NCBI GenBank assembly: GCA_025463745.1
Contig: JAODBB010000207.1
Coordinates: 1-57,575, forward strand
DNA length: 57,575 nucleotides
Direction of reading: 5' to 3'
DNA from: Subtercola sp.
GTDB taxonomy: Bacteria; Actinomycetota; Actinomycetes; Actinomycetales; Microbacteriaceae
Part shown: positions 1 through 8,390 of the stretch, piece after piece
Layout of the letters: each line of letters begins with the position of its first letter
Position numbering within the stretch: position 1 is the stretch's first letter
Translations under genes and position numbers: made by a program
Notes under the pieces: generated by a model
The model's database searches: none
What the model was told of the DNA's origin: nothing
What the model saw: the letters and a program-made list of their open reading frames with translations, nothing else

Positions 1-11
1 TGCAGATATCC

Positions 12-773
12 ATGACAGATGATGGTGGCACCAAGAGCAGATCATCGATCCGGTTGTCGCCGATGAAGGTGCCGAAGGCCTCCGACGTTCTGGCCAACGA
101 GCTGCGTGAGCGCATTCTCACCGGCGAGTTCGCCGAAGGCACAGGGCTTCCCGCCGAACGTGATCTCGTCACGCAGACCCGCATGAGTCGCACCACCGTT
201 CGAGAGGCGTTGCGCATTCTCGAAGTGCAGGGGCTCATCCGCATCAAAGCGGGTCGAACGGGTGGCGCATTCGTGCAGCAGCCCGGCGAGGAGGCGATGG
301 CCAGTACCGTCAATCTGCTCATTCGCGGGCGGCAGATTCGGCTCGCTGCGCTTCTCGAAACGCGTGAGGCGATCGAGCCGTTCTGTGCTCGGCTTGCCTC
401 GCTCAACCGCACTGACGACGATCTCGTCGTGCTCGATGCCGCCAATGCCGCCATCTCCGATGTGACCGGCGACTACGTGGCCTTTCTCGAGGCGAACGTC
501 GATTGGCATGTGGCGGTTGCGCGTGCCAGCCACAACGAGATCCTCGCCGGACTCATGACGGCCCTCTCGCGGGCGATCTATGCCGCGACCGACGATGAGA
601 CGTTCATCGATGACGTCGTTCGGCACGAAGCGCACCGCGCACACGTGAACATCACGAAAGCGATTCGAGAGCAAGACCCAGACGCCGCGGTGCGCCGCAT
701 GACGCGGCACGTTCACTCCTACGCTCAAGAGATTCTCGAGCGCGACGCCGGCCGCGAGATCGACGTTCCATAG
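12..773 (+). CDS. FadR-subfamily GntR transcriptional regulator
   Basis: Cytoplasmic DNA-binding regulator, 253 aa, normal length for the FadR group of GntR proteins. A winged helix occupies about residues 22-90 (LPAERDL, then SRTTVREALRILE as recognition helix), followed by an all-helical FCD-type ligand domain with conserved His residues near DWHVAVARAS and the C-terminal HVHSYAQEIL. FadR-group proteins usually respond to acyl-CoAs or carboxylates and bind TGGTnnnACCA sites; such sites occur in front of five transcription units between 2.8 and 12.3 kb, so this is the likely local regulator (inference). The start is the first ATG in the window; an alternative ATG at residue 18 (MKVPKASDV) would also retain the whole wing. 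The ligand is unknown. Confidence 0.9.
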   Translation: MTDDGGTKSRSSIRLSPMKVPKASDVLANELRERILTGEFAEGTGLPAERDLVTQTRMSRTTVREALRILEVQGLIRIKAGRTGGAFVQQPGEEAMASTVNLLIRGRQIRLAALLETREAIEPFCARLASLNRTDDDLVVLDAANAAISDVTGDYVAFLEANVDWHVAVARASHNEILAGLMTALSRAIYAATDDETFIDDVVRHEAHRAHVNITKAIREQDPDAAVRRMTRHVHSYAQEILERDAGREIDVP

Positions 774-816
774 TGACGCGGCTCCGCGGCTCCGAGCTCA
801 GACGCGGCTGGCGTTT

Positions 817-1605
817 TCAGGCGGCGGAGATTCCGCCGTTCACGCTGATCGCCTGGCCGGTCAGCAGGGCCGCGTCGGGGCTGGCGAGAAAAGCGACGAG
901 ATTGCCGAGGTCGTCTGCGTAGGGAACGCCGAGGTGGGCCTGTTCGGCGGCCTTGGCGAACAGCTTGCCGCTGAACCCGTCGTTCGTGATGCGATCGCTG
1001 GATGCCGTGCCCAGCACGAGCGACGGCGTGACCACGTTGGCGCGGATGCCGTTGCGCTTGCCCTCGATCGCGATGGTGCGGGTGAACATGATGATCGCCG
1101 CCTTGCACGCGCCGATGATCGTCTCTCCGGGTGTCGCTGTCTTACCCGCGTCGGATGCCACGGTGATGATGACACCTCGCCGCCGAGCGGCCATCAGCGG
1201 CATCACTTCGCTGACCATCTGCATCGTCGGAAGCAGCATCTGGCTCACGATGGTCGCGATGTCGCTCGTCGCAATGTCTTTGAAGAGCTCTGGCCGGTTC
1301 TCTGCCACGGTGGAGACGACGAGGATGTCGATTGCGCCGAGAAGTCGCTCGGCCTCGGCGGTCACCCTGGCGACGTCATCGAGACGGGTCGCATCGCCTG
1401 CGACGAAGTGCACCTCGGCCCCGAGCGCGGCGAGTTCGGCGCGTGCTGCTTCGCCGCGCTCTGCGGTGCGGGCGACGATGGCAACCCGGCGCACGCCGCC
1501 GGTGATGAGCTTCTTCGCCGAGGCGAAGCCGATGCCGGCGCTGCCGCCGATGACGAGCGCGCCACTGTCGGCGAGGGATTTCGGCTGCGGGAGTGGTTCG
1601 GTCAC
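817..1605 (-). CDS. SDR-family oxidoreductase with altered active site
   Basis: Short-chain dehydrogenase/reductase fold, 262 aa. The GTG start overlaps the stop of the upstream acyl-CoA dehydrogenase (GTGA), so the two are probably translationally coupled. The nucleotide-binding glycine motif is intact (IGGSAGIG, near residue 20) and the C-terminal LTGQAISVNGG is typical. However, the catalytic YxxxK segment reads IGACK: Lys is present but Ile sits where the catalytic Tyr belongs. The Ser segment (TVASDAG) remains. It may be a 3-hydroxyacyl-CoA dehydrogenase-like partner of the cluster, a reductase with a relocated acid, or a non-catalytic relative. Family assignment is firm; activity is doubtful. 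Confidence 0.85.
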   Translation of the reverse strand: MTEPLPQPKSLADSGALVIGGSAGIGFASAKKLITGGVRRVAIVARTAERGEAARAELAALGAEVHFVAGDATRLDDVARVTAEAERLLGAIDILVVSTVAENRPELFKDIATSDIATIVSQMLLPTMQMVSEVMPLMAARRRGVIITVASDAGKTATPGETIIGACKAAIIMFTRTIAIEGKRNGIRANVVTPSLVLGTASSDRITNDGFSGKLFAKAAEQAHLGVPYADDLGNLVAFLASPDAALLTGQAISVNGGISAA

Positions 1606-2756
1606 AGTGAGACCGTGCCTTTCTGAAGGATCTCTTTCGAGATGATGCCCTTTTGAATCTCGGCGGTACCGTCGGCCACCAAATAGGCCATGACGTCGCG
1701 GAACCGCTGCTGCAACGGGAACTCGGCGGAGTAGCCCAGATTGCCGTGGATCTTCATCGATGCTTCGATGGCATCCTTCGCGACGACGGGTGCCCACCAT
1801 TTGCTCATCGATGCGAGCGAGGTGTGCGACCGGTTCTCCTGGCGTGACCAGAGCGCTCGGTAACAGACCCACCGGGCGCCCTCGATGTACGTGGCGTGTT
1901 CGGCGAGCGGAAACGAGACACCCTGATACTGGGCGATCGGCTGGCCGAACGTTTCGCGTTGGGTGGCATACACAGCGGCCTCCTCGAGGCACTGCTCGGC
2001 AGCGCCCAGGCACATCAGGCCGATGGCGGCGCGGCTGAAATCGAAGTGGTTCATCGCCACCTGGAACCCGCGACCCTCTTCGCCGATCAGGTGGCTGTCG
2101 GGAACGAACACGTTGTCGAAGTAGATCGAGCCCCAGCCGAGTGGTAGGCATCCCATGCCCATCATGTGGCGCACCTCGACGCCCTCCGAGGCCATGTCGA
2201 CGACGAAGCAGCTGACGCCCCGTGAGCGCGTGCTGCCTTCCTCGCGTGCGTAGACCAGCGAGGCGGATGCGGACATCGCCCAGCTGATGGCCGTCTTCTC
2301 ACCGTTCAGCAGCCAGCCACCGGGTACCCGTCGTGCAGTGGTGCGCAGCGCGCTGGCGTCAGAGCCCGATCCGGGTTCGGTGAGGGCGATCGCGAGGTTC
2401 TCGGTGCCTGCGATGACCGGGGGAAGGTACCGCTCCTGCACCTCTTCGCTCCCGTGCAAGAGCTGCGCGCCGACGAGCCCCACCTGGATCGGTGCGGACG
2501 CGAGATTCACGTCGCCGTACGCGAGCGCCTCGGTTGCGACGCCGAGCAGCACCGGGTCGTCGTGGCCGGTGCCCCCGAATTTCTCAGGCAGCCCGATGCC
2601 GAGTACTCCCAGCCGGCCGATCTTCGCGAGAAGCTCAAAGGGGAATTCGGTGCTGGCCGATCGGGCGGTGTAGCCGGGCAGCAACTCTTTGCGGCCGAAG
2701 CCGCGAAGAGTCTGGCGAAACTCTTCATGTTCATCAGAGAAGGTGAAATCGAGCAT
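1602..2756 (-). CDS. acyl-CoA dehydrogenase (FadE-like) A
   Basis: FAD-dependent acyl-CoA dehydrogenase, 384 aa, full family length, introducing the alpha-beta double bond of an acyl-CoA. Visible signatures are ALTEPGSGSDASALRTTA (FAD/substrate segment), the middle beta-domain, RETFGQPIAQYQ and the C-terminal IHGNLGYSAEFPLQQRFRD. At the position where most family members have the catalytic Glu of YEGT the sequence reads ADGT, so Asp may be the base. The start is the ATG at MLDFTFSDEH, preceded by AAGGATCACC; the longer open frame upstream lacks homology. It begins a two-gene unit with the SDR, and a weak FadR-like palindrome lies 63 bp upstream. Substrate unknown. Confidence 0.92.
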   Translation of the reverse strand: MLDFTFSDEHEEFRQTLRGFGRKELLPGYTARSASTEFPFELLAKIGRLGVLGIGLPEKFGGTGHDDPVLLGVATEALAYGDVNLASAPIQVGLVGAQLLHGSEEVQERYLPPVIAGTENLAIALTEPGSGSDASALRTTARRVPGGWLLNGEKTAISWAMSASASLVYAREEGSTRSRGVSCFVVDMASEGVEVRHMMGMGCLPLGWGSIYFDNVFVPDSHLIGEEGRGFQVAMNHFDFSRAAIGLMCLGAAEQCLEEAAVYATQRETFGQPIAQYQGVSFPLAEHATYIEGARWVCYRALWSRQENRSHTSLASMSKWWAPVVAKDAIEASMKIHGNLGYSAEFPLQQRFRDVMAYLVADGTAEIQKGIISKEILQKGTVSL

Positions 2757-2818
2757 CTGGCGGTGATCCTTTTCGTTGCAACAGTGAAACGTCTCTCGAT
2801 CATCGCACATTGGCTCAA

Positions 2819-2829
2819 CGGTCAGGCCA
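2819..2829. promoter_or_regulatory. weak FadR-like operator upstream of acyl-CoA dehydrogenase A
   Basis: CGGTcagGCCA matches the TGGTnnnACCA pattern of the neighbouring sites with two substitutions, symmetric except at the outermost pair (C and A). It lies 63 bp upstream of the ATG at 2756. It is the weakest of the series and is offered only because of the consistent placement. Confidence 0.4.
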
Positions 2830-2837
2830 AAACTAGA

Positions 2838-3505
2838 TCATTCGGATGCGTCCCAACTGGCGAGTACCGTTCTGATGCCGAATCCCGTTCGATTGGCGAA
2901 GAGTGCGCCATCGAACCTCCACGTCCATCCACCGTCGATCTCGCGAATCGAGTGACGAGCAATATGGTCGAACACGAACAGCAATGACGACTGAGCGGGA
3001 ACAGCGCGAAACCGAGACAGAATCTCTTCGTCGGTCGGGTAAAGACGAGGACGATGCTCGAGCAGGTCGTCGTCTTCGGGAGAATCCCCGGTGGCGGTCA
3101 AGCCGATGGGTGAATCGATGATGATGGCCTTGGTCACGCCGGGGGTCGCTGCTCGAAGCAGGTTCAGGGTGATGAGACCGCCCATGCTGTGTGCGATGAT
3201 CGTCGACGCTGTCAGGCCCGAGGCCAGACTAGCCGCCTGAACCTCGGCCCCCCCACCGTTCCATGGAGTAACGCGGGCGATGCTCGCTGGGGCGTGACCC
3301 GACCCTCCGTCGCGAGCAGTGGCGCAATATGATCCCACCACCGGGAGTGTGCGGCTCCGCCGTGAACGAGCAGGAGATCGCGTTCGCCCGGTTCACCCCA
3401 GTATCGATAACAAATCGAAGCACCGTCGACGTTGACCGTACCGACGTCGGGTTGCCACGAGAGCGCTGTTTCGAACCATGCGGGATTCTCACTCACACTC
3501 GCCAT
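2838..3505 (-). pseudogene. decayed alpha/beta hydrolase
   Basis: Remnant of an alpha/beta-fold hydrolase. The N-terminal piece (from ATG 3505) carries the oxyanion motif LLLVHGGAAHSRWWD; the C-terminal piece, in another frame, carries the nucleophile elbow AHSMGG and SPIGLT. Between them, around 3235-3300, about 8-10 codons that should hold the strand-4 D-x-x-G-H-G motif are missing, the segment SEHRPRYSMERWG reads in a third frame, and a run of seven G on the coding strand (one more than the frame needs) shifts it again. The C-terminal third with the catalytic Asp and His is also absent. It follows the acyl-CoA ligase by 32 bp and was probably the last gene of that operon. Confidence 0.8.
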
Positions 3506-3537
3506 TCTCCCGAGTTCTCACTCACAGCGACTCCACA

Positions 3538-5511
3538 TTACTTCGGCGTCGTCTCTCCGACCGCCTCCCGAATGTCGGCAATCGCTTCTGGATTCTCTGC
3601 ACCCGAGAGGTCACCGGGATCGGTTCCGAGCGCTGCGGCCCGCACGGCACGACGCATGATCTTGGCCGAGCGGGTCTTCGGCAGCTGAGCGACCCTGCGT
3701 ACCAGCGAGGGTGCGAAAGGCTTGCCCAGTTCGGATGCCACGAGCTGACGCAGCTCAGCGGAGATGTCGTTCGTTCCCGCACTCGAGCGCGGCACCCAGA
3801 ACGCCCAGACCGCTTCACCCTTCGTCGAATCGGGGACACCCACAGCGGCGGCTTCCATCACGGAGGGGTGGGTGATGAGGATGGATTCGACCTCCGCGGG
3901 GGCGAGTCTTTTGCCGGCGACGTTCATGACGTCGTCGGATCGGCCACGGATGAACCACTGCCCGTCTTCGACCAGTGCGTAGTCTCCGTGGTGCCACATT
4001 CCGGGGAATCTCGTCCAGTACGACTCGAGGTAGCGCTGGTCGTCGTGCCACACTCCGCGCGTCATCGCGGGCCAGGGCTGGCGGCACACGAGCTCGCCGA
4101 TCTCTCCGCGCAGAGAGTTGCCGTCGTCGTCGACAACGTCGACGTCCATGCCGAGGGACGGGCCGCCCAGGGAGCAGCTCGCGATCTCTTCGACCGGGTA
4201 GGGCGCGAGAAACGACCCGCCGACCTCGGTACCGCCGGAGAAGTTGATCACCGGAACCCGCCCGTGGAACACATCGATGGCAAGCCAATCATAGGCACTC
4301 GGATCCCACGGTTCCCCTGTCGAACCGAGCGTGTGAACGCTCGAGAGGTCGTAGTTCTCGAACGTCGTTGTGCCACTGGCGCGGAGCGTGCGGATGAGCG
4401 TCGGCGATACGCCGAGCATCGTCACGCCGTGCCGCTCGACGAGCGCCCACAGGCGATCGAGATCCGGCACATCTGGTGACCCTTCGTAGAGAACGAGCGT
4501 GCCACCGTTCGAATGCGTGCCGATGATCGACAAGGGGCCCATGATCCAGCCCATGTCAGTGATCCAGCAGAAGACGCCACCGGCCGAGAGGTCGAACGAG
4601 TATGCGGCCTCGCTGGCCGTCTTGACGAGAAAGCCGGCGTGGGTGTGCACGGCACCCTTGGGGCGGCCGGTGGTTCCCGAGGTATATGCCAGAAGAAGCA
4701 TATCTGTGGCGCCCACGGCGATAGGCTCGAAACCGTCGTGCGGGGAGGCTTGGAGGTCGGCCCAGGAGATTTCGCCCGAGGAGTTTTCACCGGGGACCAG
4801 GGGGCGGGCATCCGGAATCGTCGTGTCGGTATTAGCCACAACGACGGTCGTGCGAACCGAAGGGCAGGAGGGGAGGGCCTCATCGAGGAGTCGCTTGAGC
4901 TCGACCCGCTTGCCGCGGCGAACGGTCGCGTCTGCCACGATGACGGCGACGGCCTCGGCGTCTTGCAGGCGCGATGCGATGGCAGACGGCGCGAAGCCCG
5001 AGAAGAGCGGAACGACGACAGCGCCGAGCGCAGCGATCGCGTAGGTGGCGATCACGGCCTCCAGCGCCATCGGCAGGAACAGTGCCACGGCATCGCCGCG
5101 CGATACTCCCAGAGCGCGAAGACCCGCCGCGACAGCGCAGACGCGGTCGTACAGTTCGCGATAGGTGAGCGAACGCAGGGCGCCATTCTCGGCCTCGTGC
5201 ACGACGGCGGTGGTGTTCGCGGTGGCCTCGTCGCCGAGCCACCGGGTGATGCAGGCGTCGACGACGTTGATGGTCGATCCGACGAACCAGTCGGGTCGCG
5301 CGATTCCGTGCGAGAGGTCGAGCACGCGCTCGTAGGGCGTACGGAACGGGAGGCCGAGATCGTCGACGACAGCGCCCCAATACCAGCCGACATCGGCGAC
5401 GGACTTGGCTCTCAGTTCGGGCAACGAGGCCAACCCGTGCTCACGCATGAGGCGTGTCACGTTCGCGTTGTCGCTGTACCCGGGAGTCGGCTTCCACACA
5501 TAGCCGCTCAT
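3538..5511 (-). CDS. acyl-CoA synthetase (AMP-forming)
   Basis: Acyl-adenylate-forming ligase, 657 aa, that would activate a carboxylate to its CoA thioester and so feed the surrounding beta-oxidation-type enzymes. It has an acetyl-CoA-synthetase-like N-terminal extension (about 1-110), the P-loop LLAYTSGTTGRPKGAVHTH near residue 265, FSGGTEVGG, the A8 hinge GRSDDVMNVAGKRLAPAEVE and the acylation-sensitive lysine in KTRSAKIMRR. Length and N-terminal domain resemble acetyl/propionyl- and acetoacetyl-CoA synthetases rather than long-chain FadD. ATG overlaps the stop of acyl-CoA dehydrogenase B (ATGA), so both are in one operon. The true substrate cannot be read from sequence. Confidence 0.92.
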   Translation of the reverse strand: MSGYVWKPTPGYSDNANVTRLMREHGLASLPELRAKSVADVGWYWGAVVDDLGLPFRTPYERVLDLSHGIARPDWFVGSTINVVDACITRWLGDEATANTTAVVHEAENGALRSLTYRELYDRVCAVAAGLRALGVSRGDAVALFLPMALEAVIATYAIAALGAVVVPLFSGFAPSAIASRLQDAEAVAVIVADATVRRGKRVELKRLLDEALPSCPSVRTTVVVANTDTTIPDARPLVPGENSSGEISWADLQASPHDGFEPIAVGATDMLLLAYTSGTTGRPKGAVHTHAGFLVKTASEAAYSFDLSAGGVFCWITDMGWIMGPLSIIGTHSNGGTLVLYEGSPDVPDLDRLWALVERHGVTMLGVSPTLIRTLRASGTTTFENYDLSSVHTLGSTGEPWDPSAYDWLAIDVFHGRVPVINFSGGTEVGGSFLAPYPVEEIASCSLGGPSLGMDVDVVDDDGNSLRGEIGELVCRQPWPAMTRGVWHDDQRYLESYWTRFPGMWHHGDYALVEDGQWFIRGRSDDVMNVAGKRLAPAEVESILITHPSVMEAAAVGVPDSTKGEAVWAFWVPRSSAGTNDISAELRQLVASELGKPFAPSLVRRVAQLPKTRSAKIMRRAVRAAALGTDPGDLSGAENPEAIADIREAVGETTPK

Positions 5512-6671
5512 CGCGCGCCCCTCGGCATGCCGAGGATACGTTCGGCGACGATATTGCGCTGGATGAACGTCGATCCCCCCGCGATCGCCGTACCCCTCGC
5601 CTGGTAGGCGAGCCGAATCCAGCGCGTCGCCACGGGATCGCTCGCGTCGGGCGCGAACTGCCCCCCGAGTGGTTCGAGCGAGAGCCGGAAGTCGGCCAGG
5701 TCTTCGACGAGCGGACAGAAGTAGAGCTTGCCGATCGATGTGACCGGGCCGGGAGGGCCACCGTCGGTTGCGAGAGCAACCACCCGCTGGCCGATGAGGT
5801 AATGCGCCAGCGAGCGGCCGTAAAGGTCGGCAACGGTGTCGCGGATCTTCGGGTCGCTGCCCAGCCCGGTGTCACGTACATAGTCGACGATGTCGTCGAC
5901 GGCCCGCCGGGTGTTCACTCGGCCTGTCGCAATCGCGACACGTTCGTAGGCGAGGGTCGACATGGTCACCGCCCAGCCGCCGTCGACCTCGCCGACGACC
6001 GCCGAGTCGGGAACGAACACGTCGTCGAGAAACACCTCGTTGAATTCGGACTCACCGAGCATGTGCGCAAGCGGCTTCACAGTGATTCCTTCTGTCGTCA
6101 TCGGCACGAGAAAGAACGTGATGCCTTTGTGTCGGGGTTGATCCCCGGTACGGGCGAGCAGAATGGCGTTGTCGGCGATGTGCGCACGACTGGTCCAGAC
6201 CTTCTGGCCGGTGACTCGCCAGCCGCCCTCGACCTTCACGGCCTTCGTCTTGAGAGACGCGAGGTCGGATCCCGCCTCGGGCTCGGAGAATAGCTGGCAC
6301 CAGAGCTCGTCGCCCTGCAGGATCGGGCGGAGGTAGCGTTCCTTCTGCTCCTGGGTGCCGTGCTCGATGATCGTCGGTGCGGCGAAATCCTCCCCGACCG
6401 TGTTGAGTCGTTCGGGCGCCCCGGCCCGATCGAGTTCTTCGGTGAAAATCGCCTGAAGATTCGCGGTCACGCCGCGGCCACCGAATTCCTCCGGCCACGA
6501 CAAGCCGGCGTAGCCGCCATCGAAGACGAGGGTCTGCCATTTCTTCCAGAACGGCACCTTGTCGACCAAATGCGCAGGCTCGGGCCAGTCGAGCTGGGGC
6601 AACGTCGCCTCGATCCACTCGCGTGCACCGCTGCGGAAACGCTCTTCCTCGAGCGAGTCCGATAATTCCAT
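5508..6671 (-). CDS. acyl-CoA dehydrogenase (FadE-like) B
   Basis: Second acyl-CoA dehydrogenase of the cluster, 387 aa. Signatures include GLSWPEEFGGRG, FSEPEAGSDLASLKTKA and the C-terminal QRNIVAERILGMPR. The usual catalytic Glu near the C-terminus is replaced (IAGGSTFIQ), as in actinobacterial FadE subfamilies that use a base elsewhere or work as subunits of heteromeric enzymes; this gene and dehydrogenase A are only 26 percent or so alike by eye and could be partners or act on successive intermediates (inference). ATG at 6671 is chosen because GAGGAAGAGGA sits just upstream; the longer frame runs into the divergent promoter containing a perfect FadR-type palindrome. Confidence 0.92.
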   Translation of the reverse strand: MELSDSLEEERFRSGAREWIEATLPQLDWPEPAHLVDKVPFWKKWQTLVFDGGYAGLSWPEEFGGRGVTANLQAIFTEELDRAGAPERLNTVGEDFAAPTIIEHGTQEQKERYLRPILQGDELWCQLFSEPEAGSDLASLKTKAVKVEGGWRVTGQKVWTSRAHIADNAILLARTGDQPRHKGITFFLVPMTTEGITVKPLAHMLGESEFNEVFLDDVFVPDSAVVGEVDGGWAVTMSTLAYERVAIATGRVNTRRAVDDIVDYVRDTGLGSDPKIRDTVADLYGRSLAHYLIGQRVVALATDGGPPGPVTSIGKLYFCPLVEDLADFRLSLEPLGGQFAPDASDPVATRWIRLAYQARGTAIAGGSTFIQRNIVAERILGMPRGAR

Positions 6672-6705
6672 AACATCCTCTTCCTCTGCTGGTACGATGT
6701 TACTA

Positions 6706-6718
6706 TTGGTCAGACCAA
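6706..6718. promoter_or_regulatory. FadR-type operator in divergent promoter
   Basis: TTGGTCAGACCAA, a perfect 13-bp palindrome apart from its central base, fits the FadR-subfamily GntR operator TGGTnnnACCA. It sits in the 61-bp space between acyl-CoA dehydrogenase B (start 6671, minus) and the MaoC gene (start 6733, plus), where a bound repressor would block both directions. Confidence 0.7.
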
Positions 6719-6732
6719 AAAGGGAAAGTTGC

Positions 6733-7164
6733 GTGAACTCCATCGGAATCGGCGACACCGTCGACATCGTTCTCTTCGACGTCGAATCGGGCAAGATCCG
6801 CGAGTTCGCGGTGTCTACCGCGGTCACCGATCCGATTCATACCGAGAGAGACGTCGCACGTGACGCCGGCTTCGCGTCTCTTCCCGCCACCCTCACCCAC
6901 TCGGTGGTGACTGGACATCAGCGCGACCAGCACGCGTTCGTCTCAGCCCTCGGCCTCGACATCAGCCGAGTCGTCGTCGGCTCCGTCTCGTGGCGCTACC
7001 TTCGCACCCTCGTCGCCGGCGACTCGCTGACCGCCACGCGCACCGTGATCGCCGACGAATCGAAACGGGGCATGCGCTTCGTGACGTTGGAGACGGCATT
7101 CGCGGATGCCGAAGGCGCCCTCGTTCTCACGCAGACGGATGTTCTCATCGAGAGGGCGGCATGA
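6733..7164 (+). CDS. MaoC-like hotdog protein, non-catalytic-type subunit
   Basis: Hotdog-fold protein of 143 aa resembling the N-terminal MaoC/FAS1-dehydratase region (TERDVARDAGFASLPATLTHS). It lacks the D-x-N-P-x-H hydratase motif, which is supplied by the next gene. Its stop overlaps the ATG of that gene (ATGA), arguing for a stoichiometric heterodimer like the actinobacterial ChsH1/ChsH2 or HadA/HadB pairs (known family behaviour; pairing here is inferred). The start is GTG at 6733 with AGGGAAAG 5-12 bases upstream; the longer open frame begins inside the divergent gene. Role: hydration of a 2-enoyl-CoA or related thioester. Confidence 0.82.
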   Translation: MNSIGIGDTVDIVLFDVESGKIREFAVSTAVTDPIHTERDVARDAGFASLPATLTHSVVTGHQRDQHAFVSALGLDISRVVVGSVSWRYLRTLVAGDSLTATRTVIADESKRGMRFVTLETAFADAEGALVLTQTDVLIERAA

Positions 7165-7574
7165 GGCCGCCGCGCGTTGCCGTGGTCGGAGAATCTCTTG
7201 ACCGGCGCCTGATCGGTCCCGTCAGTCGCGCCGATATCGTGCGTTTCGCGGGCGCAGGCGGCGACTTCAACCCTCTTCACCACGACCCGGAGTTCGCGCG
7301 GGCCGCGGGGTTCGACGACGTCATCGCAATGGGCCAGTACCAGGCCGGTCTGCTTGCCGCGTTGCTCTCCGATCTCTTTGGCGTCGAGAACGTGCTCGAA
7401 TTCGGGGTGCGTTTCGTGCGACCTGTCGGCTTGGGCGACACCGTCGAACTGAGCGGGGAGGTGATGACGGTAACCGGGGTCGTCGCCGACCTGAAACTGA
7501 CCGCTTCTGTCGAGGGCGAACCCGTCGTCACAGGCACTGCTCGAGTTCGGGTGCAGGGCGAAGACACTCCGTAA
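7161..7574 (+). CDS. MaoC-like enoyl-CoA hydratase, catalytic subunit
   Basis: Hotdog-fold (R)-specific hydratase-type protein, 137 aa. The hydratase-2 motif is complete, GDFNPLHHDPEFARAAGF near residues 37-54, with the Asp and His expected to activate water. Co-translated with the preceding MaoC-like gene by a 4-bp overlap. Together they would hydrate an alpha-beta unsaturated acyl-CoA made by the dehydrogenases in the cluster. The existence of a crotonase-type hydratase (next gene on the opposite strand) means that two different hydrations, or two stereochemistries, are likely used in the pathway. The stop is followed by a 30-bp gap to the convergent crotonase gene. Confidence 0.88.
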   Translation: MRPPRVAVVGESLDRRLIGPVSRADIVRFAGAGGDFNPLHHDPEFARAAGFDDVIAMGQYQAGLLAALLSDLFGVENVLEFGVRFVRPVGLGDTVELSGEVMTVTGVVADLKLTASVEGEPVVTGTARVRVQGEDTP

Positions 7575-7590
7575 GCGCGGCTACCCGTGG

Positions 7591-7638
7591 GGCTGCCGCT
7601 TCTCTCAACGCAGCGACCAGTGCGGCTGCCGCTTCTCT
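7591..7638. repeat. 15-bp direct repeat at the end of the crotonase gene
   Basis: GGCTGCCGCTTCTCT occurs at 7591-7605 and 7624-7638 (33-bp period). On the minus strand it repeats the codons for EKRQPH across the stop codon, indicating a small tandem duplication of the gene end. Confidence 0.7.
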
Positions 7639-8390
7639 TGGAAGGCGGCCACGCCCTCCTTCATGTCTGCTGTCGCGAAAGCAGCGGCGAGTTCTCCGCG
7701 CAGAACCTCGAGCGCGTCGCCGAGTGCTCGGTCGCGGGTCGCGTTGATGGCGCGCTTGCCCATTCGCATGAGCAGGGGAGACTTCGTTGCGATTCGGGAT
7801 GCCCAGGCCAGAGTCTCGGCGTCGAAATCGTCGGGGGCGACCACACGATTCACGAATCCGAGCGCCGCGCCCTCGTCGGCCGTGACGAGATCGCCGAACA
7901 TCATCAGTTCGTTCGCTTTCATCCGGTCGATGTTGCGGTAGATGAGCGCGGAGATCATGAAGGGAAAGACGCCGACGTTGATCTCCGGGCATCCGAAGCG
8001 CGCCGATTTCTTGGCGATGACGAGATCGCAGGCGAGCGCTAGCCCGAAAGCGCCTGCGAGCACGTCGCCGTTGGCGGCACAGACGACCGGTTTGCCGAGC
8101 TCGCCGATCAGCGTGTAGAGGCGGGGAAAACGGCCGAGCCCCTCGAATTTCTCCTCGACGGAACGATCGTCGCCGAACGCCTTGAGGTTGCCGCCTGATG
8201 AAAAGATGCGCTCGTGCGACGAGGTGATGACCACCACGCGAATCGAGTCGTCGGCGCCCGCGGCCTCGAGTGCCGCGAGCAATTGGTCGAGAAGCTCGTC
8301 GCTGAGCGCATTGCGCGTCTCGGGATGGTCGAGCGTGATGTACTGCACGCCCGGCGCACGCAGGTCAGAGGTGACGAAGTGGTCGGTCAC
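7605..8390 (-). CDS. enoyl-CoA hydratase/isomerase (crotonase family)
   Basis: Crotonase-fold enzyme, 261 aa, standard length. Oxyanion-hole segments are visible: FSSGGNLKAFGD (about 63-75) and CAANGDVLAGAFGLALACD (about 104-122). Catalytic Glu positions of canonical enoyl-CoA hydratase are not both obvious: the segment CPEINVGVFP contains one Glu, so hydratase, isomerase or C-C hydrolase activity are all possible. The GTG start overlaps the stop of the upstream oxidoreductase (GTGA) and is preceded by GAAGGA. It is the second gene of a unit read from the 9.4-kb divergent promoter. Confidence 0.88.
   Translation of the reverse strand: MTDHFVTSDLRAPGVQYITLDHPETRNALSDELLDQLLAALEAAGADDSIRVVVITSSHERIFSSGGNLKAFGDDRSVEEKFEGLGRFPRLYTLIGELGKPVVCAANGDVLAGAFGLALACDLVIAKKSARFGCPEINVGVFPFMISALIYRNIDRMKANELMMFGDLVTADEGAALGFVNRVVAPDDFDAETLAWASRIATKSPLLMRMGKRAINATRDRALGDALEVLRGELAAAFATADMKEGVAAFQEKRQPHWSLR

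Noticed and set aside
3478-5607. Long open frames opposite the acyl-CoA ligase
   Set aside because: High-GC antisense shadows without family motifs; the minus-strand ligase is complete and well supported.
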